Position numbers and translations under genes: made by a program
Notes under the pieces: model-generated
Database searches by the model: none
Seen by the model: only the letters and a program-made list of their open reading frames with translations
Told to the model about the DNA's origin: nothing
Shown: positions 24,284 through 33,246 of the stretch, piece by piece
Numbering within the stretch: the stretch's first letter is position 1
Layout of the letters: each line of letters starts with the position of its first letter
Source: Pseudovibrio flavus
GTDB taxonomy: Bacteria; Pseudomonadota; Alphaproteobacteria; Rhizobiales; Stappiaceae
Assembly (NCBI RefSeq): GCF_009711345.1
Contig: NZ_SMMA01000052.1
Coordinates: 25,169 to 89,168, forward strand
DNA: 64,000 nt
Direction of reading: 5' to 3'

Positions 24284-25102
24284 TTACTTTCTGCCCGCTA
24301 ACCATCCATGCTTGATATGTCCGGCTGCCATCGCTGCCAAAAAGAGCAGGAGCGCCGCAACGACGATGGATGGTCCAGACGGACTATCAAATTGAACAGA
24401 CCCCCAAAGCCCCAAGCTAACGCTTATCATACCCGCTATAGAGGCAACAGCCGCCATACCTTCCGGCGTAGCAGATAACCACCGTGCCGTTGCGGCAGGG
24501 ATAATCAGCATGGCAGTGATCAGCAAGATACCGACGATCTTCATCGCAATGGCGATTACGCAGGCCATCAGCAACATGAGTACAAGCTGTGAGGTTTCAG
24601 GCTTCAACCCTTCCGCCGCCGCAAGGTCGTTGTTGACTGTGGCAGCTAGCAGTGGTCGCCACATGGCAACGATAATACCAAGAACCGCAGCACCACCGCC
24701 GAATATGAGAAGCAGATCAGAATGGGAAACTGACAGGATATCGCCAAACAACAGCCCCATCAGGTCAAAGCGTACCCATGTCATAAAGGCAACCAAAACC
24801 AACCCGAGGGCCAGTGCAGAATGTGATAGAATGCCAAGCAGCGCATCCGTCGATACTGCCTTACGGCTCTGCAATGCGATGAGACTCAACGAAACAATGA
24901 TTGCCACGCAAAACACGCCTAGCATCAGATTGATATCGAGAAGAAAGGCAAGCGCAACACCAAGGAGCGCCGAATGGGCCATCGTATCGCCGAAATAAGA
25001 CATACGCCGCCAAATAACAAAGCAGCCCAAAGGTCCGGCGGTTATCGCCAGCCCGAGACCCGCGACGAGAGCGCGAACAAGAAAGTCATCAAACAAGCTC
25101 AT
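24284..25102 (-). CDS. znuB: Zinc ABC transporter permease ZnuB
   Basis: A 272-residue ABC-3 family permease with about eight hydrophobic helices and the typical start FLVRALVAGLGLAITAGPLGCFVIWRRMSYFGDTMAHSALLG. It forms the inner-membrane channel of the high-affinity zinc importer. It overlaps znuC by four bases and precedes zur by a few bases, giving a znuC-znuB-zur operon. Confidence 0.94.
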   Translation of the reverse strand: MSLFDDFLVRALVAGLGLAITAGPLGCFVIWRRMSYFGDTMAHSALLGVALAFLLDINLMLGVFCVAIIVSLSLIALQSRKAVSTDALLGILSHSALALGLVLVAFMTWVRFDLMGLLFGDILSVSHSDLLLIFGGGAAVLGIIVAMWRPLLAATVNNDLAAAEGLKPETSQLVLMLLMACVIAIAMKIVGILLITAMLIIPAATARWLSATPEGMAAVASIAGMISVSLGLWGSVQFDSPSGPSIVVAALLLFLAAMAAGHIKHGWLAGRK

Positions 25103-25947
25103 GCCCGATCCCCCTGATTGTGGTTATGGTGGTGTCCATGATCGTGATCATGATTGTGGGAGTGCCCCTCCCCTTCTTCATCACCACAGCCGCAGCAATT
25201 GTCATGAACAGAGCCGTCAGAGCGCATAACGCGGCCATCTGGTAGATGTGAGTGATCATGATGGTGGCGATAAATGCCAATTGGCGCGCCAAGCGTTCCG
25301 AAAAGGTTTTGGAACTCAGGCGATACAGCAACCTCTTCTGGCCTACCTCGGCAACACACATGCCCGTTGAGGCAGATAACTGTGTCTGTCTGAGCCATAA
25401 CAATATGCAGGTCGTGGGAAATCAGAAGAATGCCGCAGTTGAGCTGATCACGGATGCGGCCGATCAACTCGTAAAGCGCAATCTCTCCGGAAAAGTCTAC
25501 GCCCTGTACGGGCTCATCAAGAACAAGAAGATCAGGTTTGCGAAGATAAGCACGAGCCAACAACGCACGCTGAAACTCACCGCCTGACAACTGTTGAACC
25601 CCGGAATGCTTGAGATGGGGAATACCTACCATCTCCAATGCTTCTTCGACTTCACCCTTTTTCGGGCTACCAGTTAGCGACATCAGCCGCTCAACAGTAA
25701 GAGGCATGGTCCAGTCAATGGCGAGCTTCTGCGGCACATAGCCAACGGTCAGGCCGGAGCTGCGTTTTACTCGCCCCTCGCTGACAGGCATTACCCCGAG
25801 AGCTGCCTTGGCAAGGGTGCTCTTACCAGCGCCATTCGGACCAATCAGCGTAACGATCTTTCCGCGGTCTATCTGCAAATCAACATTGCGGATCAGCCAA
25901 CGCCCTTGCCGCTCAACGCCAACACCCTCAAGCTCGATCAATGCCAC
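25099..25947 (-). CDS. znuC: Zinc ABC transporter ATPase ZnuC with His-rich tail
   Basis: A 282-residue ATPase. Walker A is GPNGAGKST near residue 36, the signature LSGGEFQRALLARA, Walker B LLVLDEPVQG and the switch His in LLISHDLH. The last roughly 60 residues contain NCCGCGDEEGEG and a run of His/Asn/Asp repeats, probably a zinc-binding extension. It powers ZnuB. It is the first gene of the operon, about 60 bases after the Zur box. The znuA binding-protein gene is not adjacent. Confidence 0.94.
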   Translation of the reverse strand: MALIELEGVGVERQGRWLIRNVDLQIDRGKIVTLIGPNGAGKSTLAKAALGVMPVSEGRVKRSSGLTVGYVPQKLAIDWTMPLTVERLMSLTGSPKKGEVEEALEMVGIPHLKHSGVQQLSGGEFQRALLARAYLRKPDLLVLDEPVQGVDFSGEIALYELIGRIRDQLNCGILLISHDLHIVMAQTDTVICLNGHVCCRGRPEEVAVSPEFQNLFGTLGAPIGIYRHHHDHSHLPDGRVMRSDGSVHDNCCGCGDEEGEGHSHNHDHDHGHHHNHNQGDRA

Positions 25948-26006
25948 TGTTCGCCAATCCTATTCCGCGCCTGCTCTTTGGTCTCACCCAAAACAACTAG
26001 AACCAA

Positions 26007-26021
26007 TGTAATAATATAACA
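26007..26021. promoter_or_regulatory. Zur operator upstream of znuC
   Basis: TGTAATAATATAACA is a near-perfect palindrome of the alphaproteobacterial Zur type (TGTTATA-TATAACA half sites), with one mismatched pair. It sits about 60 bases before the znuC ATG. Confidence 0.75.
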
Positions 26022-26053
26022 AGTCAAGAAAAGGCGAAGGGGTTGCTATAAAC

Positions 26054-26083
26054 AAAAAAAGGGCCGGAAAATCCGGCCCTTTC
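26054..26083 (-). terminator. uxuA terminator
   Basis: On the minus strand AAAGGGCCGGA / TCCGGCCCTTT stem with a short loop, followed by seven T. Confidence 0.88.
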
Positions 26084-26102
26084 TTAGGAGATTGGCTTCT
26101 GC

Positions 26103-27278
26103 TTAGCGCAGAGTTTTAACTGCCAGTTCAACGCCGCGCAGCTCTGCCAGACCGCGAAGACGGCCAACTGCTGGATAACCAGGAGCGGACTTCATCTTAA
26201 GGTCGGAAAGCATTGCGTGACCGTGGTCAGGACGGAATGGGATCAGATCTTCCCAACCGTCGGTACGGCGGCGGTCTTCTTCGTCAACCAGCGCAGCAAC
26301 AACGCCAACCATGTCGAAGTCACCAGCAAGGTGGTCAGCTTCGTGGAAGGATGCTGGGTTTTCTTCACGCTTGGTGGAGCGCAGGTGTACGAAGTGGATG
26401 CGGTTGCCGTAACGCTGGATCATGCCAACCAGATCGTTGTCTTCGCGTACGCCAAGGCAGCCGGTGCAGAAGGTAAAGCCGTTTGCGATGTCATCAACTG
26501 CTTTAGAGATGAACTCGTAATCATCTTCGGTAGAGCAGATGCGTGGCAGGCCGAGAAGTGGACGTGGTGGATCATCCGGATGGATAGCCATCACAGCGCC
26601 TTCTTCCATACATACAGGGATAACTGCCTGCAGGAACAGAGCAAGGTGCTCACGCAGTTTCGCGTGGTCGATGCCTTCGTAAGTTGCCAGGTGAGCTTTC
26701 AGCTGCTCAACGGTGTAGCTTTCTTCAGAGCCTGGGAGACCAGCGATGATGGTCTTGATCAGGTTCTTCTTGTCTTCGTCAGACATTGCATCGAAAGCTG
26801 CTTTCGCGCGTGCCTGTTCGTCAGCGGTGTACTCAGCTTCTGCACCTTCGCGCTCTACGATGTAGAGGTCGAATGCAGCGAATACGTCAGCGTCGAAACG
26901 AAGGCAGGTTGCACCGGTTGGCAGTTCGTACGCGAGATCGGTACGGGTCCAGTCCAGCACAGGCATGAAGTTGTAGCAGATCTTGGTGATGCCACAAGCA
27001 ACGAGGTTGCGGATGGACTGCTTGTAGTTTTCGATGTGCTGTTCGAAGTTACCAGTACGGGTTTTGATTTCCTCGTGTACTGGAACAGATTCAACTACAG
27101 ACCATACGAGGCCAGCAGCTTCGATTTCAGCTTTACGTGCTTTAATGTCTTCGATCGGCCATACTTCACCATTTGGAATGTGGTGAAGAGCGGAAACGAT
27201 ACCAGTTGCACCAGCCTGACGAATGTCAGCAAGGGTTACTGGATCTTTAGGGCCGTACCAGCGCCAGGTTTGTTCCAT
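26103..27278 (-). CDS. uxuA: D-mannonate dehydratase UxuA
   Basis: A 391-residue enzyme that dehydrates D-mannonate to 2-keto-3-deoxygluconate. Landmarks are [40 protein letters not shown] at the start, [16 protein letters not shown] near residue 230 and [10 protein letters not shown] near the C-terminus, with metal-binding Cys/His/Asp in these motifs. Length matches E. coli UxuA (394). It is the last gene of uidA-uxuR-uxuA. Strong codon bias leaves a long antisense open frame over it. Confidence 0.96.
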   Translation of the reverse strand: MEQTWRWYGPKDPVTLADIRQAGATGIVSALHHIPNGEVWPIEDIKARKAEIEAAGLVWSVVESVPVHEEIKTRTGNFEQHIENYKQSIRNLVACGITKICYNFMPVLDWTRTDLAYELPTGATCLRFDADVFAAFDLYIVEREGAEAEYTADEQARAKAAFDAMSDEDKKNLIKTIIAGLPGSEESYTVEQLKAHLATYEGIDHAKLREHLALFLQAVIPVCMEEGAVMAIHPDDPPRPLLGLPRICSTEDDYEFISKAVDDIANGFTFCTGCLGVREDNDLVGMIQRYGNRIHFVHLRSTKREENPASFHEADHLAGDFDMVGVVAALVDEEDRRRTDGWEDLIPFRPDHGHAMLSDLKMKSAPGYPAVGRLRGLAELRGVELAVKTLR

Positions 27279-27330
27279 TTTCTTACTCTTGGTTCACTTT
27301 TTTTATAGTCAGGTTTCAAAAACCCGGTTT

Positions 27331-28089
27331 TTAGCCGCCGCGCACCTCAGCCAAAGGATCGGCATCAAAAAGGTACGCGTCAAAGGACGGATCGTCCACG
27401 TCTGATAGATCGAGAAGCGTCAGCCGTACATTCTCTAGGTGTTGCCACATGGACTGTCTGGCAAGCTGGGGATCCCGGCACTGAATGGCAGTCAGAATAT
27501 TCTGATGGTCATCCAGCCACTTAACCTGATAGCCCCTATCGAAAATACGGGTATGTAAGGTCTCCCACATTCGGGATCTCTTACGTAAGCTCCAAAGCAA
27601 ATCGACAGATTCAACTAGAACTGTGTTCTGCGTTGCCTCGGCAATCTGCCGGTGAAAGAGCTCGTCGGCAGAATATCCGCCGAGCGTTTCCTGCATATCG
27701 GCTCGCTCCCGCTCCAATGTTTCCCGCATACGCAAAATGTCGGCCTTCGTAACCATCGTAGCGGCAAAAGCTGCTACGTTGCTTTCGATGAGCTGACGCG
27801 CCTGCAGAAGCTCGAACGGGCCAATATCAGGTTGCTCTTCTTTTCCCTGATCGCCTGTTTCTGGCAAACGGACCACGTAGGTTCCAGAGCCTTTTCGAAC
27901 ATCGACAAGGCCCTCGACTTCCAACATGATCATCGCATCGCGGACGAGGGAACGGCTGACCCCTAACTCGTCAGAGATCTGCCGTTCTGTTCTCAACCGG
28001 TCGCCAACAGTATAGACCCCCTTAGCAAGATCATTCCGTAGCGAAGCCGCTACATCCTGATATCGCCGTCTGTTGACTTCCACATTCAT
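27331..28089 (-). CDS. uxuR: GntR-family (FadR/FCD) regulator, UxuR-like
   Basis: A 252-residue regulator. The winged helix is at about 8-75 (RYQDVAASLRNDLAKGVYTVGDRLRTERQISDELGVSRSLVRDAMIMLEVEGLV) and an FCD effector domain follows from about 95 on. Its place between uidA and uxuA indicates that it senses a hexuronate intermediate. Two TTGGTTGACCAA-type sites between uidA and the TRAP genes fit the TGGT-N2-ACCA operators of this subfamily. A small palindrome (AAAAACC-C-GGTTTTT) overlaps its 3' end. Confidence 0.85.
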   Translation of the reverse strand: MNVEVNRRRYQDVAASLRNDLAKGVYTVGDRLRTERQISDELGVSRSLVRDAMIMLEVEGLVDVRKGSGTYVVRLPETGDQGKEEQPDIGPFELLQARQLIESNVAAFAATMVTKADILRMRETLERERADMQETLGGYSADELFHRQIAEATQNTVLVESVDLLWSLRKRSRMWETLHTRIFDRGYQVKWLDDHQNILTAIQCRDPQLARQSMWQHLENVRLTLLDLSDVDDPSFDAYLFDADPLAEVRGG

Positions 28090-28109
28090 TCCCAGTTGTT
28101 TCCTAAGTT

Positions 28110-29915
28110 TTAGCCCTTCGCAGAGGCCTTCAGTTCAGCATAGAAGTCAGAAAGCAGCTTGAAGGCTGTCTTCTTGGTCTTCTTGTCGTTAGCAATCAAA
28201 CCCTTACGGTTCCAACCACGCTGATACATGTTCTGACGGCGTTCCACTCGGAAGTCATAAAGAATCCAAGGGGACATACCCTTCACGAACTCGCGCTCGC
28301 GCAGTGTCGCAATCTGTTTACGGTAGACTTCAGCCATGTACTCTTCACTGAAGAAGCCCTTTTCGAGCTTGCCTTCGCCGATGTAGCCATCTGCGCCGGT
28401 CTCAGTGATGATTACTGGTTTGCCAGGATCGGAATTGTCGAGGAAGTCGATGAGATCATCGAAGTTCTCTTCGTACCAACCGTAATATTCGTTGATTCCG
28501 ATGATGTTAATATATTGAGACAGACGATCTTCAATGCGGTTCTTTGCGTGGTTTACCAAGCAAGCAGCAGAAGTCAGACGAGTTGGATCCAGCTCACGGC
28601 AAGTGTCTGCCAGAGTCTTCATAAATGCCAAACGTTCGTCAGTGTCCGGGTTCTCGTTACCAACAGACCAGATGATCACAGAAGCGCGGTTACGGTCACG
28701 CTTGATGAGCTCGCGCATCTGGTTGTCTGCATCCTTGAGGGTTGCAGGGTTTTTGAAGTCGATTGCCCAGTAAACAGGGATTTCAGACCAAACCAGAATG
28801 CCCTTTTCATCGGCCATTTTAGAAGCGCGTTCGTCGTGCGGATAGTGCGCGAAACGCATGAAGTTACAGTTGAGTTCTTTTGCATGAACGAAGCGCTGCT
28901 CCAGATCTGCATCCAGAAGAACTTTTCCGGTGAATTCATCGTCTTCGTGAACGGAAATACCGCGCAGGAAGATTGGCGTACCGTTCAGGATGATTTCAGT
29001 GCCAACCTGTTCGATCTGACGGAAACCAACGCGGTCGGTAATGCGGTCAGCGCCAAGGGTCGCAACTACATCATAAAGCTTTGGAGATTCAGGGGACCAT
29101 AGCTCTGGTTTTGCATCCAGAACAACCTTACCCTTACCGGAAGCGTCTACTGCGATATCAGCGGAAATGCCCAGTTCTGCAATTTCAAACTTCACTGGAG
29201 CGCTGGTGTCGCCATCAACCTTCACTTCAACAGCAATCTTGGAATAGGTGCTGTCTGGCACAAGGTGCACGAACATGTCGGTGATGATGGTCTTAGGCGT
29301 ACGGTACAGCTCTACTGCGCGGTATACGCCACCGTAGTTGAACCAGTCAGTGTTGCGCATAGGAACACGATCGGTCGTACGGGTGTTGTTAACCACCAGC
29401 ATCAGCCAGTTCTGACCGGTTTTGATGTGGTCGGACAGTTCAACGTTGAACGGAGTGGAGCCGCCATAGTGGTTTCCGAGGAACTCACCGTTCAGGAACA
29501 CTTTACAGTCGTACTGTGCTGCACCAACGCGCAGGAACAGGCGTTCATCTGCGGAAAGTTCATCAAAGTCGAAAGAACGAGTGTACCAAGCGGAGCCTTC
29601 AAAGAAGTACCACTTTTCTTTCAGCATGGACCAGCAAGACGGAACCGGAACTGTTTCACCGACATACGGATCATAGTCATATGGCTCAATACGCTCTTCC
29701 GCTGGCACTGGCAGCATGGTGTGCCATTTCTGGCGAATACCTGTATCCAGCAAGTCAACGCAGAAGTTCCATTCCCCGTTGAGGCTGGTTGCTTCGCGAC
29801 CACCCACAAAGAGCAGAGATTCATTGTTCAGGTTTTGCAGGTTGAATGGGACATCGTAGTCCTCATCGTGCAAACAAGCTAACCCGTTCTCTGCACCTTC
29901 CATACGCTCAAGCAT
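28110..29915 (-). CDS. uidA: Beta-glucuronidase (GH2)
   Basis: A 601-residue glycoside hydrolase family 2 enzyme. An N-terminal jelly-roll domain (GEWNFCVDLLDTG, SAWYTRSFDF), an Ig-like domain and a C-terminal TIM barrel are seen. The acid/base Glu is in WSVGNENPD, the nucleophile Glu in ITETGADG, and the NEYYGWY region is conserved. No signal peptide, so it is cytoplasmic. It releases glucuronate from glucuronides that must be imported. Length matches E. coli UidA (603). First gene of the operon with uxuR and uxuA. Confidence 0.93.
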   Translation of the reverse strand: MLERMEGAENGLACLHDEDYDVPFNLQNLNNESLLFVGGREATSLNGEWNFCVDLLDTGIRQKWHTMLPVPAEERIEPYDYDPYVGETVPVPSCWSMLKEKWYFFEGSAWYTRSFDFDELSADERLFLRVGAAQYDCKVFLNGEFLGNHYGGSTPFNVELSDHIKTGQNWLMLVVNNTRTTDRVPMRNTDWFNYGGVYRAVELYRTPKTIITDMFVHLVPDSTYSKIAVEVKVDGDTSAPVKFEIAELGISADIAVDASGKGKVVLDAKPELWSPESPKLYDVVATLGADRITDRVGFRQIEQVGTEIILNGTPIFLRGISVHEDDEFTGKVLLDADLEQRFVHAKELNCNFMRFAHYPHDERASKMADEKGILVWSEIPVYWAIDFKNPATLKDADNQMRELIKRDRNRASVIIWSVGNENPDTDERLAFMKTLADTCRELDPTRLTSAACLVNHAKNRIEDRLSQYINIIGINEYYGWYEENFDDLIDFLDNSDPGKPVIITETGADGYIGEGKLEKGFFSEEYMAEVYRKQIATLREREFVKGMSPWILYDFRVERRQNMYQRGWNRKGLIANDKKTKKTAFKLLSDFYAELKASAKG

Positions 29916-30373
29916 TGTTTTTTCCCGTAGCTATTATTTATTGTTTGTTTCGCCCGGCGCTTTCGTCTCAACCAAGAAGGTCAAGCCTCCAACAAACTCG
30001 GATTTCTTTTTTTAGCTTCCTCGTGTGCAGGCAGTACCGCGCCCCTCAGGAAGTCCATCCATCCGCAGCGCCCTACTCCTACACTGTTTCGCCCCGGTTT
30101 CTTCTGCAGAGAAACTCTGCAACTTCCACCGAAGCATTGGGTCTCTTGAACCTCCGCCAGCATTAATGAGCTGATCATTAAGGCCAAGACGCCCAATCTT
30201 TATTCAAGAGCACGATCTCCATCGCACTCTCGTCTTTTCGAGTGAGGGAAGACCCAAAAGCCATGACTTCCATGACGGCCCTCGACCAACACTCTTTCGA
30301 TCTGCTCTCAAGCGCTGCTTCCCGGCGCACTTAAAGGAGCAGAAAACCACCTCACAAATCGCTCGTCCCGCTA

Positions 30374-30385
30374 TCGGTTGACCAA
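30374..30385. promoter_or_regulatory. GntR/UxuR-type operator, distal copy
   Basis: TCGGTTGACCAA carries the core GGT-TG-ACC of FadR-family operators. It differs from the second copy only in the first arm. Confidence 0.5.
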
Positions 30386-30659
30386 ATGCCACAGTCCGGA
30401 CTGGACTGATTCATTCTTCAAACTGGGGAACCCGCGTTTCAATGCCTCAACGTTACCATTTTTACCCCCAATATAATCGCAATAAACATTACGCAGATTT
30501 ACCGGAGAACGATGGAACGTTCGCACACATCAAACACGAGTGACTGTGCCGAACTCTTTGTTATTATTAGTTTCCAACCGACGACCACTTTCGCTATCGC
30601 TGGCTGTGTGAGCACCACATTTCTATAATTTTCGGCCATTGTCAAACCATTTTATTATA

Positions 30660-30671
30660 TTGGTTGACCAA
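30660..30671. promoter_or_regulatory. GntR/UxuR-type operator, proximal copy
   Basis: TTGGTTGACCAA is a full TTGGT-TG-ACCAA palindrome, about 200 bases before the TRAP small-permease gene. Confidence 0.6.
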
Positions 30672-30873
30672 AACAAGAAAATGAGCGATTAGTAACGTCC
30701 ATGGAAGCAATGCAGCTTAACTTCAGGACGGATTTCATATTCAAATCCCAACCTAGGTATTCTGCGAATAGCTTGATTCATCAAGTTTGCAAAAATAGAT
30801 GGAATTGGTCGCCCAGATTTGATTACCATCCAAACTTGGCGGTCTCCGGCGCTCTTAAAACTAGGGAAACATT

Positions 30874-31401
30874 ATGAACGCGCTGACAAGAATAATAAAT
30901 TACATCCTGAGTAGCATCGTAATCACCGTATTCGCTATTCTCGTGGTGTGCGTGATCTGGCAGGTATTCTCCCGTTTCGTGCTTGGCACTCCAAGTACCT
31001 TCACGGACGAATTGGCCCGCTTCATGTTTATGTGGGTAGGTTTGATTGGTGCTGCGTTCACTTTGGGACAGCGTCGCCACCTCGCAATCGACCTGCTGAC
31101 AGGCTCTCTGAGCGGTCAGAAGAAGCTCTACTCTGACTTCTTCATTATTGCCGCTATCGCTGCTTTCGCTGGTTTCATCATGGTATTTGGTGGCTCGAAC
31201 CTCGTTGCGAAGACACTCGCTAACGGACAGGTTTCACCAGCTCTTCGTATCCCTATGGGTTACGTCTACGCAGCTATTCCATTCTCTGGACTGATGATCT
31301 TGTACTACTGCCTCGATTTTGTCGTCGGCCTTATCAATGGCACCGGCACTGGTCCTAACGACCAGCCTGTAGGCAATGACGAGATTTCAGATTCCGTCTA
31401 A
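30874..31401 (+). CDS. TRAP transporter small permease (DctQ)
   Basis: A 175-residue protein with four membrane segments and the DctQ motif (VIWQVFSRFVLGTPSTFTDELARFMFMWVGLIGAAF). Small permeases pair with DctM and a periplasmic DctP in Na+-driven sialic acid, C4-dicarboxylate or uronate uptake. The context (uidA, uxuA, uxuB, uxaC) makes a hexuronate or glucuronide the likely cargo. AGGGA precedes the ATG. It is first in dctQ-dctM and 14 bases from dctM. No dctP is in the operon. Confidence 0.92.
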   Translation: MNALTRIINYILSSIVITVFAILVVCVIWQVFSRFVLGTPSTFTDELARFMFMWVGLIGAAFTLGQRRHLAIDLLTGSLSGQKKLYSDFFIIAAIAAFAGFIMVFGGSNLVAKTLANGQVSPALRIPMGYVYAAIPFSGLMILYYCLDFVVGLINGTGTGPNDQPVGNDEISDSV

Positions 31402-31415
31402 TAAAGAGATAAAAA

Positions 31416-32723
31416 ATGGAACTTCAAAGCGGTCTCATCCTCTTCGGCGTATTCGCCGTACTTCTGACACTCGGCGTGCCAGTATCTTTTGCCATTGGCT
31501 TGGCAACAACAGCAACCGTAACCTTCCTGCTCTCTTTTGATCAGGCTGTGTTCGTTGTTGCTCAGCGTATGGCAACAGGCCTCGACAGCTTCACCTTGCT
31601 GGCGATTCCGTTCTTTATCTTGGCTGGTAACATCATGAACCGTGGCGGTATCGCCCGACGCATGATCGAACTCGCGAAAGTTATTGGCGGTAGCCTTCCA
31701 GGCGCTCTTGCTCACTGTAACGTTCTTGCAAACATGCTGTTCGGCGCTATCTCCGGCTCCGCAGTTGCATCCGCAGCAGCTGTTGGCGGCATCATGTCCC
31801 CACTGCAGAAAAAAGAAGGTTACGATCCAGCATACTCCGCAGCGGTTAACGCAGCTTCTTGCCCAACCGGCCTGCTGATCCCACCATCCTCCACGCTGAT
31901 CGTTTACTCCCTGATCTCCGGCGGTACCTCCATCGCAACTCTCTTTGTTGCTGGTTACCTGCCAGGTATCCTCATGGGTCTGGGCGTAATGCTCGTTGCT
32001 GGTATCATCGCTAAAAAGCGCGGCTACCCAGTAATTCCTTTCCCAACCATGAAAGAAATCGCGTTCAAGACTGCTGATGCATTCCTGCCTCTGCTTCTGA
32101 TCGTGATCATCATGGGCGGCATCATCGGCGGTATCTTCACCGCGACCGAAGCATCTGCTGTTGCAGTGGTTTACACCCTTGTTCTGGGCTGCTTCGTATA
32201 CCGTGAAGTTAAGATCACCGAACTGCCAAGCGTTATCCTTGAATCCGCAATCACCAGCTCCATCGTGCTGCTGCTGATCGGCTGTTCCATTGGTATGTCT
32301 TGGGCGATGACCTTCTCCGATATCCCTTACGCTATCGCTGAAGCTCTCTCCACAGTTTCCGAGAATCCGATCATCATCCTGCTCGTAATCAACCTCTGCC
32401 TTCTGCTGGTTGGTACGTTCATGGATATGACTCCGGCTCTGCTGATCTTCACCCCGATCTTCCTGCCAGTGGCAACGGAACTGGGCATGGACCCTGTACA
32501 CTTCGGTATCATGATGACCTACAACCTGTGTATCGGCATCATCACCCCACCAGTAGGTAGTGCGCTGTTCATCAGCTGCTCCGTCGGCGGCGTTGCAATT
32601 AAGGATATCGTGAAGGCGATGCTTCCATTCTACTTCTCCGTAGTGGGCATCCTGTTCCTGGTAACCTTTATTCCAGACATCAGCCTGTTCCTGCCTCGCC
32701 TCCTGCTTGGCTACGCTGGCTAA
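31416..32723 (+). CDS. TRAP transporter large permease (DctM)
   Basis: A 435-residue protein of the DctM family with about 12 membrane segments. Typical motifs are GIPVSFAIGL-type start (GVPVSFAIGLATTATVTFLL), FFILAGNIMNRGGIARRMI, GAISGSAVASAAAVGGIM and TPPVGSALFISCSV. It is the transport channel that uses the Na+ gradient. It forms a unit with the small permease. Very strong codon bias suggests high expression. Confidence 0.94.
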   Translation: MELQSGLILFGVFAVLLTLGVPVSFAIGLATTATVTFLLSFDQAVFVVAQRMATGLDSFTLLAIPFFILAGNIMNRGGIARRMIELAKVIGGSLPGALAHCNVLANMLFGAISGSAVASAAAVGGIMSPLQKKEGYDPAYSAAVNAASCPTGLLIPPSSTLIVYSLISGGTSIATLFVAGYLPGILMGLGVMLVAGIIAKKRGYPVIPFPTMKEIAFKTADAFLPLLLIVIIMGGIIGGIFTATEASAVAVVYTLVLGCFVYREVKITELPSVILESAITSSIVLLLIGCSIGMSWAMTFSDIPYAIAEALSTVSENPIIILLVINLCLLLVGTFMDMTPALLIFTPIFLPVATELGMDPVHFGIMMTYNLCIGIITPPVGSALFISCSVGGVAIKDIVKAMLPFYFSVVGILFLVTFIPDISLFLPRLLLGYAG

Positions 32724-33246
32724 TAGTCAAAATACAAAAGATCCAACTGGCCCTTTCGGGGGCCAGTTGACCTGCTAGAACCAGACAAAAACAACGGAAA
32801 GATCGGCATATAGGGAAGACCAACCCTCCGGCCTGCCACACAGGAAGTTTTGATCCCAATGGGTCGATCACTCTTCCACTGGTCTTGAGCTGGAACGCTC
32901 CACTTCTCTCCAAATGCTCTTTTCCCAATACATCAAGGATCCGGCCATAAATCGGCCAGAAGCACTGGGTAAACCGCTACGTACTAAGGGATACACCGCT
33001 CTTTGATGCACACAGATTCTGCCGTAAATGGAGCGACGGCTACCATACCAGACTAGCGATTCGTTCTGCGACCTTCGCGTACAAAGTCGAACTTCAGCAG
33101 CACGCACCACTAGTTAAATAGGGACAAAACGCCCTCGAACTACATTGTAACCAAAGCAACAACGAAGCTCTCGTTTTCGGGAGAGGACCTTTTTGCGAAG
33201 TTACAAAGCTTACTTGCACTCAAAACGAGTACCAAAGGCCACCAAA
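32724..33246. other. 523-base gap between TRAP-large and uxuB
   Basis: No coding frame is supported. It begins with a ten-base-pair hairpin, CAACTGGCCC (32744-32753) / GGGCCAGTTG (32760-32769), with no T tract. It ends with a second small hairpin CTCTC/GAGAG near 33168-33186. A secondary promoter for uxuB could lie here, but no clear one stands out. Confidence 0.5.
32744..32769 (+). other. Stable 3' hairpin after the TRAP large permease
   Basis: Ten-base stem with a six-base loop, not followed by T residues. It may protect the upstream message from 3' decay or cause partial termination. The right arm runs into GTTGACC, a partial match to the GntR operator core. Confidence 0.5.

Larger units (their letters stand above)
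29916..30873. other. 958-base divergent regulatory gap, no dctP
   Basis: No convincing coding frame is present between uidA and the TRAP genes. A dctP-sized gene would fit, but none is readable on either strand. Contents that I can support are two GntR-type operators (30374 and 30660), the palindrome CAGTCCGGACTG (30392-30403), CTTGATTCATCAAG (30772-30785) and a small CACTC/GAGTG hairpin near 30224. Confidence 0.6.

Noticed and set aside
26217..27308. 363-codon open frame opposite uxuA
   Set aside because: Shadow of a strongly biased gene; the product resembles no protein and has no ribosome site.
27317..27331. AAAAACC-C-GGTTTTT palindrome as a uxuR terminator
   Set aside because: The central base leaves no loop, so a hairpin would lose most of its stem; cotranscription into uxuA is more likely.
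29846..30166. 106-codon frame in the uidA-TRAP gap
   Set aside because: Begins inside uidA on the other strand, contains no DctP features and looks like random sequence.
31398..32501. 367-codon minus frame opposite the TRAP large permease
   Set aside because: Cys/His/Asp-rich reverse translation of hydrophobic codons, a typical antisense artefact.
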